Shown: piece after piece, positions 1-8,338 of the stretch
How positions within the stretch are numbered: the first letter of the stretch is position 1
Layout: each line of letters begins with the position of its first letter
Origin: a virus
Direction: 5' to 3' (one strand)
Length of the DNA: 20,099 nt
Virus record (IMG/VR): IMGVR_UViG_3300035698_011383
Span: 1-20,099 of that record
The notes under the pieces: model-generated
What the model saw: only the letters and a program-made list of their open reading frames with translations
Databases searched by the model: none
What the model was told of the DNA's origin: nothing
Position numbers and translations under genes: made by a program

Positions 1-2991
1 ATCTATTGCAAAAGTATTATAATCTCCCGTAAATGTTATATCCCCTCCAGAAGAAATATCAAGCCCTGCCGGGCTGTTTATCTGAATAACCCCGTCCGTC
101 CCTATTGAGAACATATCGGACCCGCTTACCTGACCCACGATCTCTGTATCATCAATTTGTATTCCATCAAGGGTCGAGTTTTTCGTTCCAGTACCTATCT
201 TGAAATATCCTCCTGAAGAAATCGCTACCGCGCGAGCAAGAACACTTCCTAAAAGCCCCTGGGCGCCTTGATCTCCTTGCGGCCCATTAGCTCCTTGGTT
301 GCCCTGGGTTCCAGTGAGTCCTTGAGCTCCGACGGCGCCAGTTGCTCCTTGGGACCCTACTGCTCCAGTAATGCCTTGAGCCCCAGTGTAGCCCTGATTT
401 CCCTGTGTCCCAGTGGATCCTTGAGATCCTGTTAATCCTTGGCTGCCAGTGACGCCAATATTGCCCTGGGCTCCGGTTGCTCCAGTATTACCCTGGGTTC
501 CCGTGAGCCCTTGGGTACCGACTGCGCCGGTGGCTCCTTGCGACCCTACTGCCCCGGTTGCCCCTTGAGCCCCATCATCTCCCTGGTTACCCTGTGTTCC
601 GGTAGACCCCTGGGCTCCTGTTAATCCTTGGCTGCCGGTGACGCCAATATTGCCCTGGGCTCCGGTTGCTCCAGTAGATCCTTGGCTTCCGGTTGCACCC
701 TGAGACCCCACTGCACCGGTGGCCCCTTGCGATCCTACTGCACCAGTTGCCCCCTGGTCGCCAGTTTCTCCCGTATCGCCTTTTGCTCCCGTCGAACCCT
801 GTGCACCTGTTGATCCCTGGCTGCCGGTTGCGCCCTGTGCGCCCTGTGCTCCCTCTTCACCGGTAGACCCTTGACTGCCTGTTGGACCTTGAGATCCTAC
901 TGCCCCGGTTGCTCCTTGTGACCCTACAACGCCTTGATGGCCCTGTGCCCCGGTGTCTCCCGTCTCTCCTTTGTCACCCTTTGCTCCCGTGGCCCCCTGA
1001 GAACCTGTGGCCCCCTGAGAACCCGTTTCCCCAGTATCACCGGTTACACCTTGACTACCTGTTGTCCCTTGTGCACCGACATCGCCAATAGACCCTTGGG
1101 ATCCCTGGGCCCCAGTTGATCCTTGGTCCCCTACCTCTCCTTGGTCCCCCTTTGCGCCAGTTGTGCCTTGTGCACCTGTTGACCCTTGGGTACCGGTTGC
1201 GCCTTGATTACCCTGAGACCCTGTCTCTCCCGTTACGCCCTGGCTGCCGGTTGGCCCCTGCGATCCCACTGCTCCCGTGGCCCCTTGCGATCCAGTAGTT
1301 CCTTGGTTTCCCTGGTCACCCTCATCTCCCTGGTTGCCCTGGGTTCCGGTTGCGCCTTGCACGCCTGTAACACCCTGGTTCCCCTGTGTGCCCGTTGCGC
1401 CTTGTGCTCCGGTGTCTCCCTGGTTTCCTTGCGCCCCGGTTGATCCAGTGGATCCTTGGGCTCCGGTTGTTCCTTGGTTTCCTTGTGTACCAGTAGTTCC
1501 CTGGGCGCCCGTAGCTCCTTGGTCTCCCTGAGTACCATCCGCGCCGACGTCCCCTGTACCGCCTGTTGACCCTTGCTGCCCTTGAAACCCCTGTGGTCCA
1601 GTGTTGCCAGTAACTCCTTGCGCCCCGGTAACACCCTGGTCACCCTGGTCACCCTTTGCACCCGTAGATCCTTGGCTACCCGTTACGCCTTGGCTACCAG
1701 TTTCGCCCTGATCCCCCTGTGGCCCCGTTGATCCAATTTCGCCTTGCGCGCCGGTAACCCCCTGGGATCCTGTCGTACCCTGGCTGCCGGTTTCCCCTTG
1801 GTCTCCCTGAGTACCCGTCGATCCTGTAACTCCTTGGAACCCCTGGTAACCTTGATTGCCCTGGGAACCCGTTACCCCTTGAGACCCTGTTTCTCCTACC
1901 TCACCTTGATTCCCCGTAGTTCCCTGGTCCCCTTGATTTCCGGTAGTGCCTTGGTAACCTTGATTGCCCTGGCTACCCGTTACGCCTTGGGATCCTGTCT
2001 CTCCTTGGGATCCTGTCTCTCCGACTACACCCTGGTATCCTTGATTTCCCTGTGCTCCTTGTGCCCCGGTTGCGCCTTGGGCTCCTTGTGTGCCCGTGGT
2101 ACCAGTAGATCCTTGATGACCTTGATATCCTTGATTTCCCTGTGCTCCTTGTGCCCCGGTTGCGCCTTGGGCTCCTTGTGTGCCCGTGGTACCAGTAGAT
2201 CCTTGATGACCTTGATAACCTTGGTTTCCCTGTGCTCCCGTGTCGCCTTGCGCACCGGTTTCTCCGACCTCCCCTTGAGTACCGTCTGAGCCCTGTACTC
2301 CTTGGCTACCGGTTACACCCTGGCTGCCGGTCGTGCCCTGACTGCCTGTTTCGCCTTGGTTCCCCTGCGATCCCGTTGATCCCGTAGACCCCTGATCTCC
2401 TTGATAACCCTGGTTGCCTTGAGATCCAGTATCCCCCTGAGATCCTGTTTCTCCGACTGACCCCTGATCCCCGGTAGTCCCCTGGTCCCCTTGGCTGCCA
2501 GTTACTCCTTGGCTACCAGTTGACCCCTGACTGCCGGTGTCCCCCTGGTCCCCTTGTGATCCAGTTGCCCCCGTAGATCCTTGGTCTCCTTGATACCCCT
2601 GCACTCCTTGTGCCCCAGTATCCCCCTGTGACCCCGTCTCCCCTACTTCCCCTTGATTGCCGGTGTTTCCCTGAAATCCTTGCGCCCCGACTACTCCTTG
2701 TGTCCCCTGGAACCCCTGGCTTCCTGTATCTCCTTGATAACCCTGGGCTCCATCCGCTCCGGTAGAACCCTGGTCGCCTTGGTATCCCTGGTTTCCTTGG
2801 GAGCCCTGATAACCCTGATAACCTCGCAGCCCTTGAAATCCTTGTGTACCGGTAACGCCCTGTGTTCCTTCTATGCCCTGGTACCCCTGGACCCCCTGGC
2901 TACCTGGAGATCCAGGGCCACCAACCGGGCCCCGAGCTCCAAACTCATACCAACCAGTGTTATTCTCATTTCTTACTTTGAGAACTGGCAT
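1..2991 (-). CDS. Giant collagen-like phage fibre protein (3' end outside window)
   Basis: At least 997 residues, open at the left edge with no stop in this frame. Residues 1-17 form a short head containing [14 protein letters not shown], the kind of strand that precedes collagen stretches in phage tail fibres. From residue 18 every third residue is glycine: reading the plus strand in 9-base steps, each step from 247 to 2940 begins with NCC, giving 300 glycines with no break. Y is mostly Gln or Thr and X is mostly Ser, Ala, Asn, Asp, Thr, Val, Tyr or Glu. Proline is rare, so stability cannot depend on hydroxyproline. The last 80 or so visible residues leave the repeat (…[19 protein letters not shown]…) and look beta-rich, perhaps the start of a trimerising or receptor-binding head. 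The ATG overlaps the stop of the glycosyltransferase-methyltransferase gene (TAATG). Function is inferred: a trimeric adhesion fibre on the virion. Confidence 0.9.
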   Translation of the reverse strand, partial: MPVLKVRNENNTGWYEFGARGPVGGPGSPGSQGVQGYQGIEGTQGVTGTQGFQGLRGYQGYQGSQGNQGYQGDQGSTGADGAQGYQGDTGSQGFQGTQGVVGAQGFQGNTGNQGEVGETGSQGDTGAQGVQGYQGDQGSTGATGSQGDQGDTGSQGSTGSQGVTGSQGDQGTTGDQGSVGETGSQGDTGSQGNQGYQGDQGSTGSTGSQGNQGETGSQGTTGSQGVTGSQGVQGSDGTQGEVGETGAQGDTGAQGNQGYQGHQGSTGTTGTQGAQGATGAQGAQGNQGYQGHQGSTGTTGTQGAQGATGAQGAQGNQGYQGVVGETGSQGETGSQGVTGSQGNQGYQGTTGNQGDQGTTGNQGEVGETGSQGVTGSQGNQGYQGFQGVTGSTGTQGDQGETGSQGTTGSQGVTGAQGEIGSTGPQGDQGETGSQGVTGSQGSTGAKGDQGDQGVTGAQGVTGNTGPQGFQGQQGSTGGTGDVGADGTQGDQGATGAQGTTGTQGNQGTTGAQGSTGSTGAQGNQGDTGAQGATGTQGNQGVTGVQGATGTQGNQGDEGDQGNQGTTGSQGATGAVGSQGPTGSQGVTGETGSQGNQGATGTQGSTGAQGTTGAKGDQGEVGDQGSTGAQGSQGSIGDVGAQGTTGSQGVTGDTGETGSQGATGSQGATGAKGDKGETGDTGAQGHQGVVGSQGATGAVGSQGPTGSQGSTGEEGAQGAQGATGSQGSTGAQGSTGAKGDTGETGDQGATGAVGSQGATGAVGSQGATGSQGSTGATGAQGNIGVTGSQGLTGAQGSTGTQGNQGDDGAQGATGAVGSQGATGAVGTQGLTGTQGNTGATGAQGNIGVTGSQGLTGSQGSTGTQGNQGYTGAQGITGAVGSQGATGAVGAQGLTGTQGNQGANGPQGDQGAQGLLGSVLARAVAISSGGYFKIGTGTKNSTLDGIQIDDTEIVGQVSGSDMFSIGTDGVIQINSPAGLDISSGGDITFTGDYNTFAID
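427..681 (-). repeat. Dispersed near-identical segments in the collagen array, 189 bp apart
   Basis: The segments starting at 427 and at 616 are nearly identical for about 60 bases, differing by one base near the middle (agt versus ggt). The offset of 189 bp is 21 Gly-X-Y triplets. This is an older in-register duplication than the one at 2036-2217. Confidence 0.85.
2036..2217 (-). repeat. Perfect 90-bp tandem duplication in the collagen array
   Basis: Two adjacent, apparently identical 90-bp units (2038-2127 and 2128-2217), each encoding ten Gly-X-Y triplets. The match extends about two bases to the left. A third, diverged copy begins at 2218. The period is an exact multiple of nine, so the collagen register is kept. 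Such exact identity in a region where other triplets have drifted indicates a recent duplication. Confidence 0.93.
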
Positions 2992-4262
2992 TAGATCAAT
3001 ATTTCTCCTACTGGCCGCTTAGAATACGGGCCCTTTATTGCGATTAAGTCTGCTTGAACTATCGGGATATTATTGTCTTTTTCAAAATCAGACGGGAAGT
3101 AGGTGACGATCCGACTCTTCTGAAAGCGGCCCTTGAAACTCGGGACATACTTTGAATAGAACTTGTCCGTGTAATACCAGAATGAGTTTTCGTTCCAGTA
3201 TGATATATGACTCGGATCCTGGAAGGCGCCGCGACCGTCCGTCGACGGGACATCTATAAATAACCACCCGCCAGGTGCCAGAACCCTATACGCTTCGTTC
3301 ATAGCGTGGATCGGATCCTTGAGGTGCTCGAATATATGGGATGCTCGGATTACTCCAACGCTATTTGGTGGGAATGGCCAGCTTTCATTTAGGTCTGTAA
3401 CTATGTCACAACCCAGTAAATCGACGGAAGAGTATCCTTCCCAGTGGTCGAATCGCCCTCCCAGGTCTATTAGTTCAAGATCCCCATCTACCGCCCACTT
3501 TGTTGCCATATCCCTGCTGTACTTCAAATAATTCCGTAACGTCTGCGCCTGGACGTCCTGATTATAAACCACGCAGGTGTTGTCGCCGTGTGTCCGGTAG
3601 AGATATAGGCACTTATCAATATGCTTTATCCCCTTCGCTCCGTATTTTATGTAATACCGGCAGCATAGATCGTGGTCATCTCCGGTCATTATAGTCTTGT
3701 CGTGGCCGCCGATCAGCTCGTATGAGTCTGTTCTCCACGCTCTAATATGGTTTGGGGCCCAAAAAATAAAGCGCATCATCTGAGAGGATGGTTCCCAGGC
3801 GATCATCTCGTCTAACTTGTGTCCTTTGTACTCAAAAGGTCGGTGTTTCCATCCCCAGTAGTCCGAGTAATGCTTCGCTTCCCAGGTGCCGTTCTTGAAC
3901 TCTGCGCTATTTGAATACACCATAACAACGGATGAATCCCTGAACGCCTTCTCTACTTCTTTCAAGGCGTCGGGAACCAACAGATCATCGGCGTCTAATT
4001 CTACGAGTATGTCCCCCTTTGCCTTTTCACACGCTATTTTCTTCAATCTCCCGATCCGGTTATGGCTTTCTCCATAGTCGTCATCTTTGGTAGAGAATAC
4101 CCTTACCCGCTTGCATTTCTCTACTCCCTTGGGGATCTTTCCACCGGCATTAGTCAACAGGATCCACTCCCAGTCTCTATACGACTGAGCTATTAAAGAC
4201 GCGTAAGCCTCTTCGATATAAGCGTTTGACTTCTTATAAACTGGCGTTATTATTGAGATCAT
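2991..4262 (-). CDS. Fused GT2 glycosyltransferase and SAM-dependent methyltransferase
   Basis: 423 residues in two domains. Residues 1 to about 235 are a family 2 glycosyltransferase (GT-A fold). ISIITPVYK is the first nucleotide-binding strand, ELDADD (89-93) is the DxD metal and sugar-nucleotide site, and [12 protein letters not shown] (193-204) with H225 lies where the catalytic acid and the late metal ligand are expected. Residues about 262-390 are a class I methyltransferase: IDLGGR (motif I region), EGYSSVDL, then [10 protein letters not shown] and [15 protein letters not shown] as in Methyltransf_11. No membrane segment is seen, so a cytoplasmic enzyme is expected. It has a good ribosome site (AAGGAG, 5 bases before ATG) and its stop overlaps the start of the collagen fibre gene as TAATG. 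From this position I infer that it glycosylates the fibre and that the second domain methylates the sugar. Sugar and acceptor are unknown. Lipopolysaccharide or host glycan modification is the alternative. Confidence 0.87.
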   Translation of the reverse strand: MISIITPVYKKSNAYIEEAYASLIAQSYRDWEWILLTNAGGKIPKGVEKCKRVRVFSTKDDDYGESHNRIGRLKKIACEKAKGDILVELDADDLLVPDALKEVEKAFRDSSVVMVYSNSAEFKNGTWEAKHYSDYWGWKHRPFEYKGHKLDEMIAWEPSSQMMRFIFWAPNHIRAWRTDSYELIGGHDKTIMTGDDHDLCCRYYIKYGAKGIKHIDKCLYLYRTHGDNTCVVYNQDVQAQTLRNYLKYSRDMATKWAVDGDLELIDLGGRFDHWEGYSSVDLLGCDIVTDLNESWPFPPNSVGVIRASHIFEHLKDPIHAMNEAYRVLAPGGWLFIDVPSTDGRGAFQDPSHISYWNENSFWYYTDKFYSKYVPSFKGRFQKSRIVTYFPSDFEKDNNIPIVQADLIAIKGPYSKRPVGEILI

Positions 4263-4272
4263 ACATTCTCCT

Positions 4273-4596
4273 TTACAGTTCTATCCATATCTGCCCGGAA
4301 ACCGGTGAGGTGGGGGCGGTTTCGGATATATTTGTTATTCTTAACTCTCCCGATGAGGTAACAACAGTGATTGGCAGCTCTCCAAGGGCCACTCCGTAAA
4401 ACTTCGAGTTATAGGCCACACAGGCTTTCACTCCAGAGGCAGCGGCAACTATGAAGAGGGTATCATCGTCCGGTACGTCATCCGGAACCGCCGAAACAAA
4501 CTCGGTCTTAAACGATTTAGCATATTCCAGGAAGTCTCGCAGCTTCTCGGAGTCCTCCTGGGTTGGGTTCATTAAGTCTATTTCTGGAGTTATCAT
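4273..4596 (-). CDS. Small hypothetical virion-associated protein
   Basis: 107 residues, family not recognised. The N-terminal half is acidic and probably helical (residues 10-35). The C-terminal half looks beta-rich and ends in SGQIWIEL, a Gly-Gln-Ile-Trp type ending often seen in small phage fibre or baseplate-associated proteins. The start overlaps the stop of the large neck/tail gene (ATGA), and the stop lies inside the ribosome-site region of the glycosyltransferase-methyltransferase gene, so all three are likely co-translated. The position between the neck/tail protein and the fibre suggests an adaptor or small tail component. This rests on context only. Confidence 0.75.
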   Translation of the reverse strand: MITPEIDLMNPTQEDSEKLRDFLEYAKSFKTEFVSAVPDDVPDDDTLFIVAAASGVKACVAYNSKFYGVALGELPITVVTSSGELRITNISETAPTSPVSGQIWIEL

Positions 4597-6659
4597 ATCC
4601 CTCGCCCGTGAAGGATTAGTTGTTCCATCGGCCTGTCTGGCCCGTCGATATACTCCCCATCGCTTCCCAGGTTGTGCAGCCGAACCTTGATATAGTTCCC
4701 AGTGATCTTTATATCGGTGGTACAGGTTGCTATTGCTCCAGGTGCGGCGCCGTGATCGTGTGGTCCGCCTGGATCCCAGTCCTTAATTTCTACCGGGCAG
4801 CCGGTCGAATGATTATGAGCTAGCTCTGATACCGTCATCTTGTCGGGCAGAGTGATGAGGGTATACCCGACAGTCTCTTCGACTTCACCATCGTCGTCAG
4901 CCCCCAGGGTAACCACTCCAGACGATGGCCACCCTGCTAGATCCTGGACTGTGATCTCGAGATCTCCTAGACTCGCAGAAGAATCCAAATATGTTCGGTG
5001 TGCTTCACTCGGGTTGTCATAGGTTTCTTTGAGAGAGAAGTATCCGTCGATCGGGGCCGACTGCTGGTCATCGTAGAAATCAACCATCACCTTATCTGGC
5101 CCGCGAAACGACCGGCGAAGGGTTGCCGTGAGGAACTTTATTCTCTGTGACGCTGATCCCATCCAACTAAGCTCTGCTTCCCAGGGCAACGGGCTCCCTG
5201 GAGTATCCGCGTCGATATACTTATCCCTTGATATATCCCTATCTACAACCCAGATCTGCCCATCTTCATCGGCGCTCAATAGACATGGCCTACCTGAATA
5301 TTCTGCGGGCGTCATGCTGATATACCCGTGGTCTATTGGCCACCAGGTATTATCCTTTCTTTTCCATACCAGTCCGATTGGTTCCCGGTCATTCCAGGCG
5401 GCAGATGCTTCGGTTCTGATTGAGGGCCAGGAGAAGATTACCGCATCGCGCCAGGCGTCGTATCCGGCGGAAACCATGAACCCATCATGCACATTTCTCT
5501 GCGTATAGTAGGCCCGGATCCTCTCGGCGCCCCTCTCGTCCATGCTGCGGCCAATATCGTAGACTTTCTGCCCGCTCAACATCCAGATAGTATCCCGGCC
5601 TGCCCAGACAAAGGAGTTGTCCGGAAGGCGGACAATAGATTGAAAGCTCACACAGTCGCAGGATCCATTCAGTAGCTGCGGGGACGAGAAGGGGATGATC
5701 CCCCCAGATCGTTCCATTATCCAGATACCCACATTTCCCCAGATTATTTGATACCGGCGATCCAGCGGTTGGCAGGCCACCAGGTAACTCGCGGGTCCAT
5801 CTCTAACGTCGTAATAGTCCGGCTCCCCCATTTTCCACGGGACCGCGTTCAGTGGATATTTATCAAGCATCAGGGGATTCTCTTCCGATCCGATACCCCA
5901 GAGGGACGACGCCCATTCATGCATATACCGGTATTGTCTGACCAGGTCAAGCTCTCCCGCAGGGTTAGTTAGCTTTCCATCCCAGTACCAGGCTTGATCT
6001 CTCTTGTAATTGGTCCCGACAATATACTGATTGCGTAGATACTGGGTTATATGAGTTGGATTGCGCCCATCTGCATCAAAGGTTAGGTCTGAATTGATTA
6101 GCCCGTCAAACTTTATTGCCTCAGAGTTTAGGGCGACAAGGTCATTCCATAGCACCAAGACAGGATCGCCATCGTCGAGGCTGGAAATACTATCCGGCAG
6201 AGGGTCTATAAGGTCCGTGACGTCCTCCCCGTTTCCCAGGCTGGTTATTATTTCTTGCACTGCCACTAATGCCGCGGCCGACATATCCGGGTCGACAATC
6301 GCATAGTTTAGATCTTCGGCCATTGCGGTAGATTCGGCAATAATGGTTTCCCGCTTGGTTACATTCTCTGCGTCCCCAAGCAGGAGATCGTGCCAGTTGG
6401 CCCCCTCTCGACTAAGCAAGAGATCCGGTCCCCGAAGGACATATGATGTATGTTCGTCGGGCCAAACAACCCTCTCGATGAAGGTGTTCCGTCCAACCTC
6501 CTTCGCCCAGGCAGCGCGACCGCGCCAAACAGAGAATCCTCTTGTTTCGCCGAAGATATTCTTAGCCCCCCGGAGTTCAGTCGGTAGCATCGAGGGTTCA
6601 TCGTAGTTTACCCCGGACAATACGTCGATTTGAATGGGAGTTGTATTTCTATTCGCCAT
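4593..6659 (-). CDS. Large neck/tail structural protein (P22 gp10-like position and size)
   Basis: 688 residues. It opens with a typical phage structural N-terminus (TPIQIDVLSGVNYDEP, LPTELRGAKNI). Repeated segments such as WYWDGKLTNP, VGIWIMERSGG, DNSFVWAGRDTIWML and GQIWVVDRD have the strand-rich, Trp- and Gly-containing look of beta-propeller blades. Length and gene order (after the adaptor-like gene) fit the podovirus stabilisation or tail-hub proteins typified by P22 gp10, but I cannot show homology by eye. Residues about 556-627 (LGDLEITVQDLAGWPSSGVV … LAHNHSTGCPVEI) resemble a small beta module also found as an insertion in this phage's capsid protein. The start overlaps the upstream gene by 11 bases, and the end overlaps the next gene as ATGA. 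Confidence 0.75.
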   Translation of the reverse strand: MANRNTTPIQIDVLSGVNYDEPSMLPTELRGAKNIFGETRGFSVWRGRAAWAKEVGRNTFIERVVWPDEHTSYVLRGPDLLLSREGANWHDLLLGDAENVTKRETIIAESTAMAEDLNYAIVDPDMSAAALVAVQEIITSLGNGEDVTDLIDPLPDSISSLDDGDPVLVLWNDLVALNSEAIKFDGLINSDLTFDADGRNPTHITQYLRNQYIVGTNYKRDQAWYWDGKLTNPAGELDLVRQYRYMHEWASSLWGIGSEENPLMLDKYPLNAVPWKMGEPDYYDVRDGPASYLVACQPLDRRYQIIWGNVGIWIMERSGGIIPFSSPQLLNGSCDCVSFQSIVRLPDNSFVWAGRDTIWMLSGQKVYDIGRSMDERGAERIRAYYTQRNVHDGFMVSAGYDAWRDAVIFSWPSIRTEASAAWNDREPIGLVWKRKDNTWWPIDHGYISMTPAEYSGRPCLLSADEDGQIWVVDRDISRDKYIDADTPGSPLPWEAELSWMGSASQRIKFLTATLRRSFRGPDKVMVDFYDDQQSAPIDGYFSLKETYDNPSEAHRTYLDSSASLGDLEITVQDLAGWPSSGVVTLGADDDGEVEETVGYTLITLPDKMTVSELAHNHSTGCPVEIKDWDPGGPHDHGAAPGAIATCTTDIKITGNYIKVRLHNLGSDGEYIDGPDRPMEQLILHGRGI

Positions 6660-7380
6660 AATCGCTAGCCATCCCCAGGTTAGTACGACACCTTTGTGGA
6701 TATATTGTAGAGCTTGGCTGGACCGGGATCGTGAGCTGCCTAATGAACCGATTTTTGTCCAGGAGGATGAGTCGGTCCAAGAGTCCCATATACTTCCCGT
6801 AGAATCTATCGGCCTTTACCTGGTCCCCTTGGTCAAGACACATCGCCGAGGCGGCTCCCCATTCGATTACCTTGTGGAACCTCGCGGGGAAGTCGGGGTA
6901 ACTCTCGGGCTCAACCAGGGTGGTAACTTCTTTATAAACCTCAGCGTACAGGTATGATCCGTATCTCGATATGAAGCTCGCTGATGGGGGTGGCCCGATC
7001 TGGAGCTTCGGGCGCATCGTGGTGGACTCTTGGTCAAGATACCGATGGAACCTTGGAGTACCAGGATCCTCTTCATTGATAGTATCAAACCAGTTATCAT
7101 CGGTAAGGGGATCGAGTCCTACCGGTTGTCCGTCGGAGCTTTTGTAAAACACTTTATCTACCCTGGAGAATGTAGTCGGAAGGGAATAGTCATACTGAGC
7201 TGCTACCATAGTCAGGGCCGATGACCGGATCCGGAAGAATGACCAATCCCTCTGTTCGGCCATCTCTTCGATCGTGTCATTGATAAACCCCTTTGCCTTG
7301 GTCTTGCCAGCGTTGGTTACGCTATCGCTGCGCCTGGCGACAGTCTGTGTGATGGTATCAAAGTTGCGCTGAGTGGTCAT
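6649..7380 (-). CDS. Probable head-tail adaptor (connector) protein
   Basis: 243 residues. Features shared with podovirus connector or adaptor proteins: an N-terminal helical part with FINDTIEEMAEQRDWSFFR (residues about 32-50, the recurring 'N…I…..WSF.R' helix), then TMVAAQYDYSLPTTFSRVDKV, the strand-plus-LP pattern that follows it. The C-terminal half is helical and includes HKVIEWGAASAMCLDQGD. In such phages this ring sits under the portal and joins head to tail. The gene precedes the large neck/tail gene, which starts within its last 11 bases. The start ATG at 7380 has AGGGGG upstream. Role from fold impression and order, not from a search. Confidence 0.7.
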   Translation of the reverse strand: MTTQRNFDTITQTVARRSDSVTNAGKTKAKGFINDTIEEMAEQRDWSFFRIRSSALTMVAAQYDYSLPTTFSRVDKVFYKSSDGQPVGLDPLTDDNWFDTINEEDPGTPRFHRYLDQESTTMRPKLQIGPPPSASFISRYGSYLYAEVYKEVTTLVEPESYPDFPARFHKVIEWGAASAMCLDQGDQVKADRFYGKYMGLLDRLILLDKNRFIRQLTIPVQPSSTIYPQRCRTNLGMASDYGE

Positions 7381-7401
7381 ATATGGGTCCCCCTAGTGTC
7401 C

Positions 7402-7698
7402 TTACATTGCATCTATCATTTTGCTTTTAAGAGCGATAAAGAAAGCTACAAATCCTCCTACGAGTGCCATTATAGCTACCAGCACCTTATCCACTACCGG
7501 CTTATAGTTTCTGCCTGGGCAGCTATCATGATCCAGGACTGACTTCTCAAGTTGATCGTTTAACTTCTCGAGGCTTTTCTGGATGAGGAGATTCTGTTTG
7601 CCAATCGAAATCATTGTCCTGTAATTCCATCCTCGTGCTGTGTCAGAGTCTGCCTTGATAAAGTCTGCTTCTGATATGATGTCAAGTCCATTCGGCAT
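7402..7698 (-). CDS. Small protein with coiled coil and C-terminal TM segment (holin-like candidate)
   Basis: 98 residues. Residues about 35-55 form a heptad-like amphipathic helix (IQKSLEKLNDQLEKSVLDH). Residues about 69-90 are one hydrophobic segment (VLVAIMALVGGFVAFFIAL), followed by a short Lys-containing tail. A soluble coiled coil before a single C-terminal TM is the layout of XhlA-type haemolysin/holin-associated proteins and some class III holins, so a lysis role is possible. No endolysin gene is visible beside it, so a membrane-anchored virion or exclusion protein is equally possible. Ribosome site AGGAGT, 7 bases before ATG. It follows a terminator-like hairpin and may therefore be expressed at a different level from the genes upstream. 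Confidence 0.75.
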   Translation of the reverse strand: MPNGLDIISEADFIKADSDTARGWNYRTMISIGKQNLLIQKSLEKLNDQLEKSVLDHDSCPGRNYKPVVDKVLVAIMALVGGFVAFFIALKSKMIDAM

Positions 7699-7728
7699 CG
7701 CAATTACTCCTGAGCATTAAATACAAAG

Positions 7729-7767
7729 ATCCCGAACCCCGGCAATGATTATCACCGGGGCCGGGAT
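7729..7767 (-). terminator. Strong hairpin after the secreted-protein gene
   Basis: Inverted repeat: outer arms ATCCCG (7729-7734) and CGGGAT (7762-7767), inner arms CCCCGG (7737-7742) and CCGGGG (7755-7760), with a 12-base loop. It starts 4 bases after the stop codon at 7772. On the minus strand the stem is followed by CTTTGTATTT, which is only moderately U-rich. It is therefore a plausible but possibly leaky intrinsic terminator, or a stem stabilising the 3' end. Confidence 0.65.
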
Positions 7768-7771
7768 TGCT

Positions 7772-8326
7772 TTACTTTAAGATTCCGTTTACCCTAACAA
7801 CACCATCGGATGCGGCGCCAGTAGTTAGAATTAGACTCACCCCGCCCTCGTCCTGTGAAGGAGGGTCAAAGTATTCTATCTTCTGGCCGGCTGCCCCGAG
7901 CTTAACACTATCAACGTATCTATCAGTGGGAGACTTGTCCCATTCTAATAGACCGTCTACCGCGCTTAGACTGGACCAGGATATTCCGGTAATCATCAGT
8001 CTCCTTCCAGCCGGAGTTTTCCACGGTCTAAAGGTTTCGGTATTGGTCAGTAGCTGGTTTGAAACCTGGGTAGTGTACTCATAATAAAGAACCACCGGCT
8101 GATCGGGGATCTCATAGGGAGGCACCGGCGTGTATTGTGGCGTCGGTGTTACAGTCGGCGTTGGCGTTACACTCGGCGTCGGTGTTACAGTCGGCGTTGG
8201 CGTTACACTCGGCGTCGGTGTTACAGTCGGCGTTGGCGTTACACTCGGCGAAGGAGTTGGCGTCTGGGCCATCAAAACAGTGGGCACAACCAGGAGCAAC
8301 CCCACAATCAATATAATCTTCTTCAC
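7772..8326 (-). CDS. Secreted protein with signal peptide, Thr/Pro repeat linker and C-terminal beta domain
   Basis: 184 residues. The start is GTG at 8326, with AAGGAG 8 bases upstream. Residues 1-20 are a classic signal peptide (Lys-Lys, a hydrophobic core, then VLMA before Gln21). No cysteine follows, so it is not a lipoprotein. Residues 21-70 are a Thr/Pro/Ser/Val repeat built from a 12-residue unit (PSVTPTPTVTPT) repeated three times, which gives an extended and potentially O-glycosylated linker. Residues 71-184 are a compact, strand-rich domain with no family I recognise (PAGRRLMITGISWSSLS, GGVSLILTTGAA). It lies among structural genes, between the capsid and connector genes. Exported phage proteins can act in superinfection exclusion, host-surface modification or lysis. 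None of these is shown here. Confidence 0.82.
   Translation of the reverse strand: MKKIILIVGLLLVVPTVLMAQTPTPSPSVTPTPTVTPTPSVTPTPTVTPTPSVTPTPTVTPTPQYTPVPPYEIPDQPVVLYYEYTTQVSNQLLTNTETFRPWKTPAGRRLMITGISWSSLSAVDGLLEWDKSPTDRYVDSVKLGAAGQKIEYFDPPSQDEGGVSLILTTGAASDGVVRVNGILK
8142..8249 (-). repeat. Three perfect 36-bp tandem repeats encoding the Thr/Pro linker
   Basis: Identical units at 8142-8177, 8178-8213 and 8214-8249, each encoding twelve residues of the Thr/Pro/Val/Ser linker. Diverged partial units flank them. Unit length is a multiple of three, so copy-number change would lengthen or shorten the linker without a frameshift. Confidence 0.95.
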
Positions 8327-8338
8327 GATAATCGCTCC

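Noticed and set aside
1233-2255. Minus-strand frames at 1233-1661 and 2025-2255 with Lys/Arg/Glu-rich products
   Set aside because: Same strand as the fibre but in a shifted frame. They lie inside the 997-codon collagen frame and only reflect its repeat composition.
247-2940. The regular repeat as a possible CRISPR array or DNA-level satellite
   Set aside because: The period is 9 bases with a coding-driven pattern (glycine codon every third codon). There are no constant repeats with unique spacers of CRISPR size.
439-2994. Several plus-strand open frames (for example 439-624, 1186-1443, 1744-2289, 2653-2994) across the fibre region
   Set aside because: They are antisense shadows of the Gly-X-Y repeat. 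The 9-base periodicity with few stop-forming codons keeps several frames open, and the products are low-complexity Leu/Ser/Pro/Cys strings without ribosome sites.
3059-3253. An alternative minus-strand frame inside the glycosyltransferase-methyltransferase gene
   Set aside because: It lies within the methyltransferase domain in another frame, has an Arg/Ser/Thr-rich composition, and shows no ribosome site or motif.
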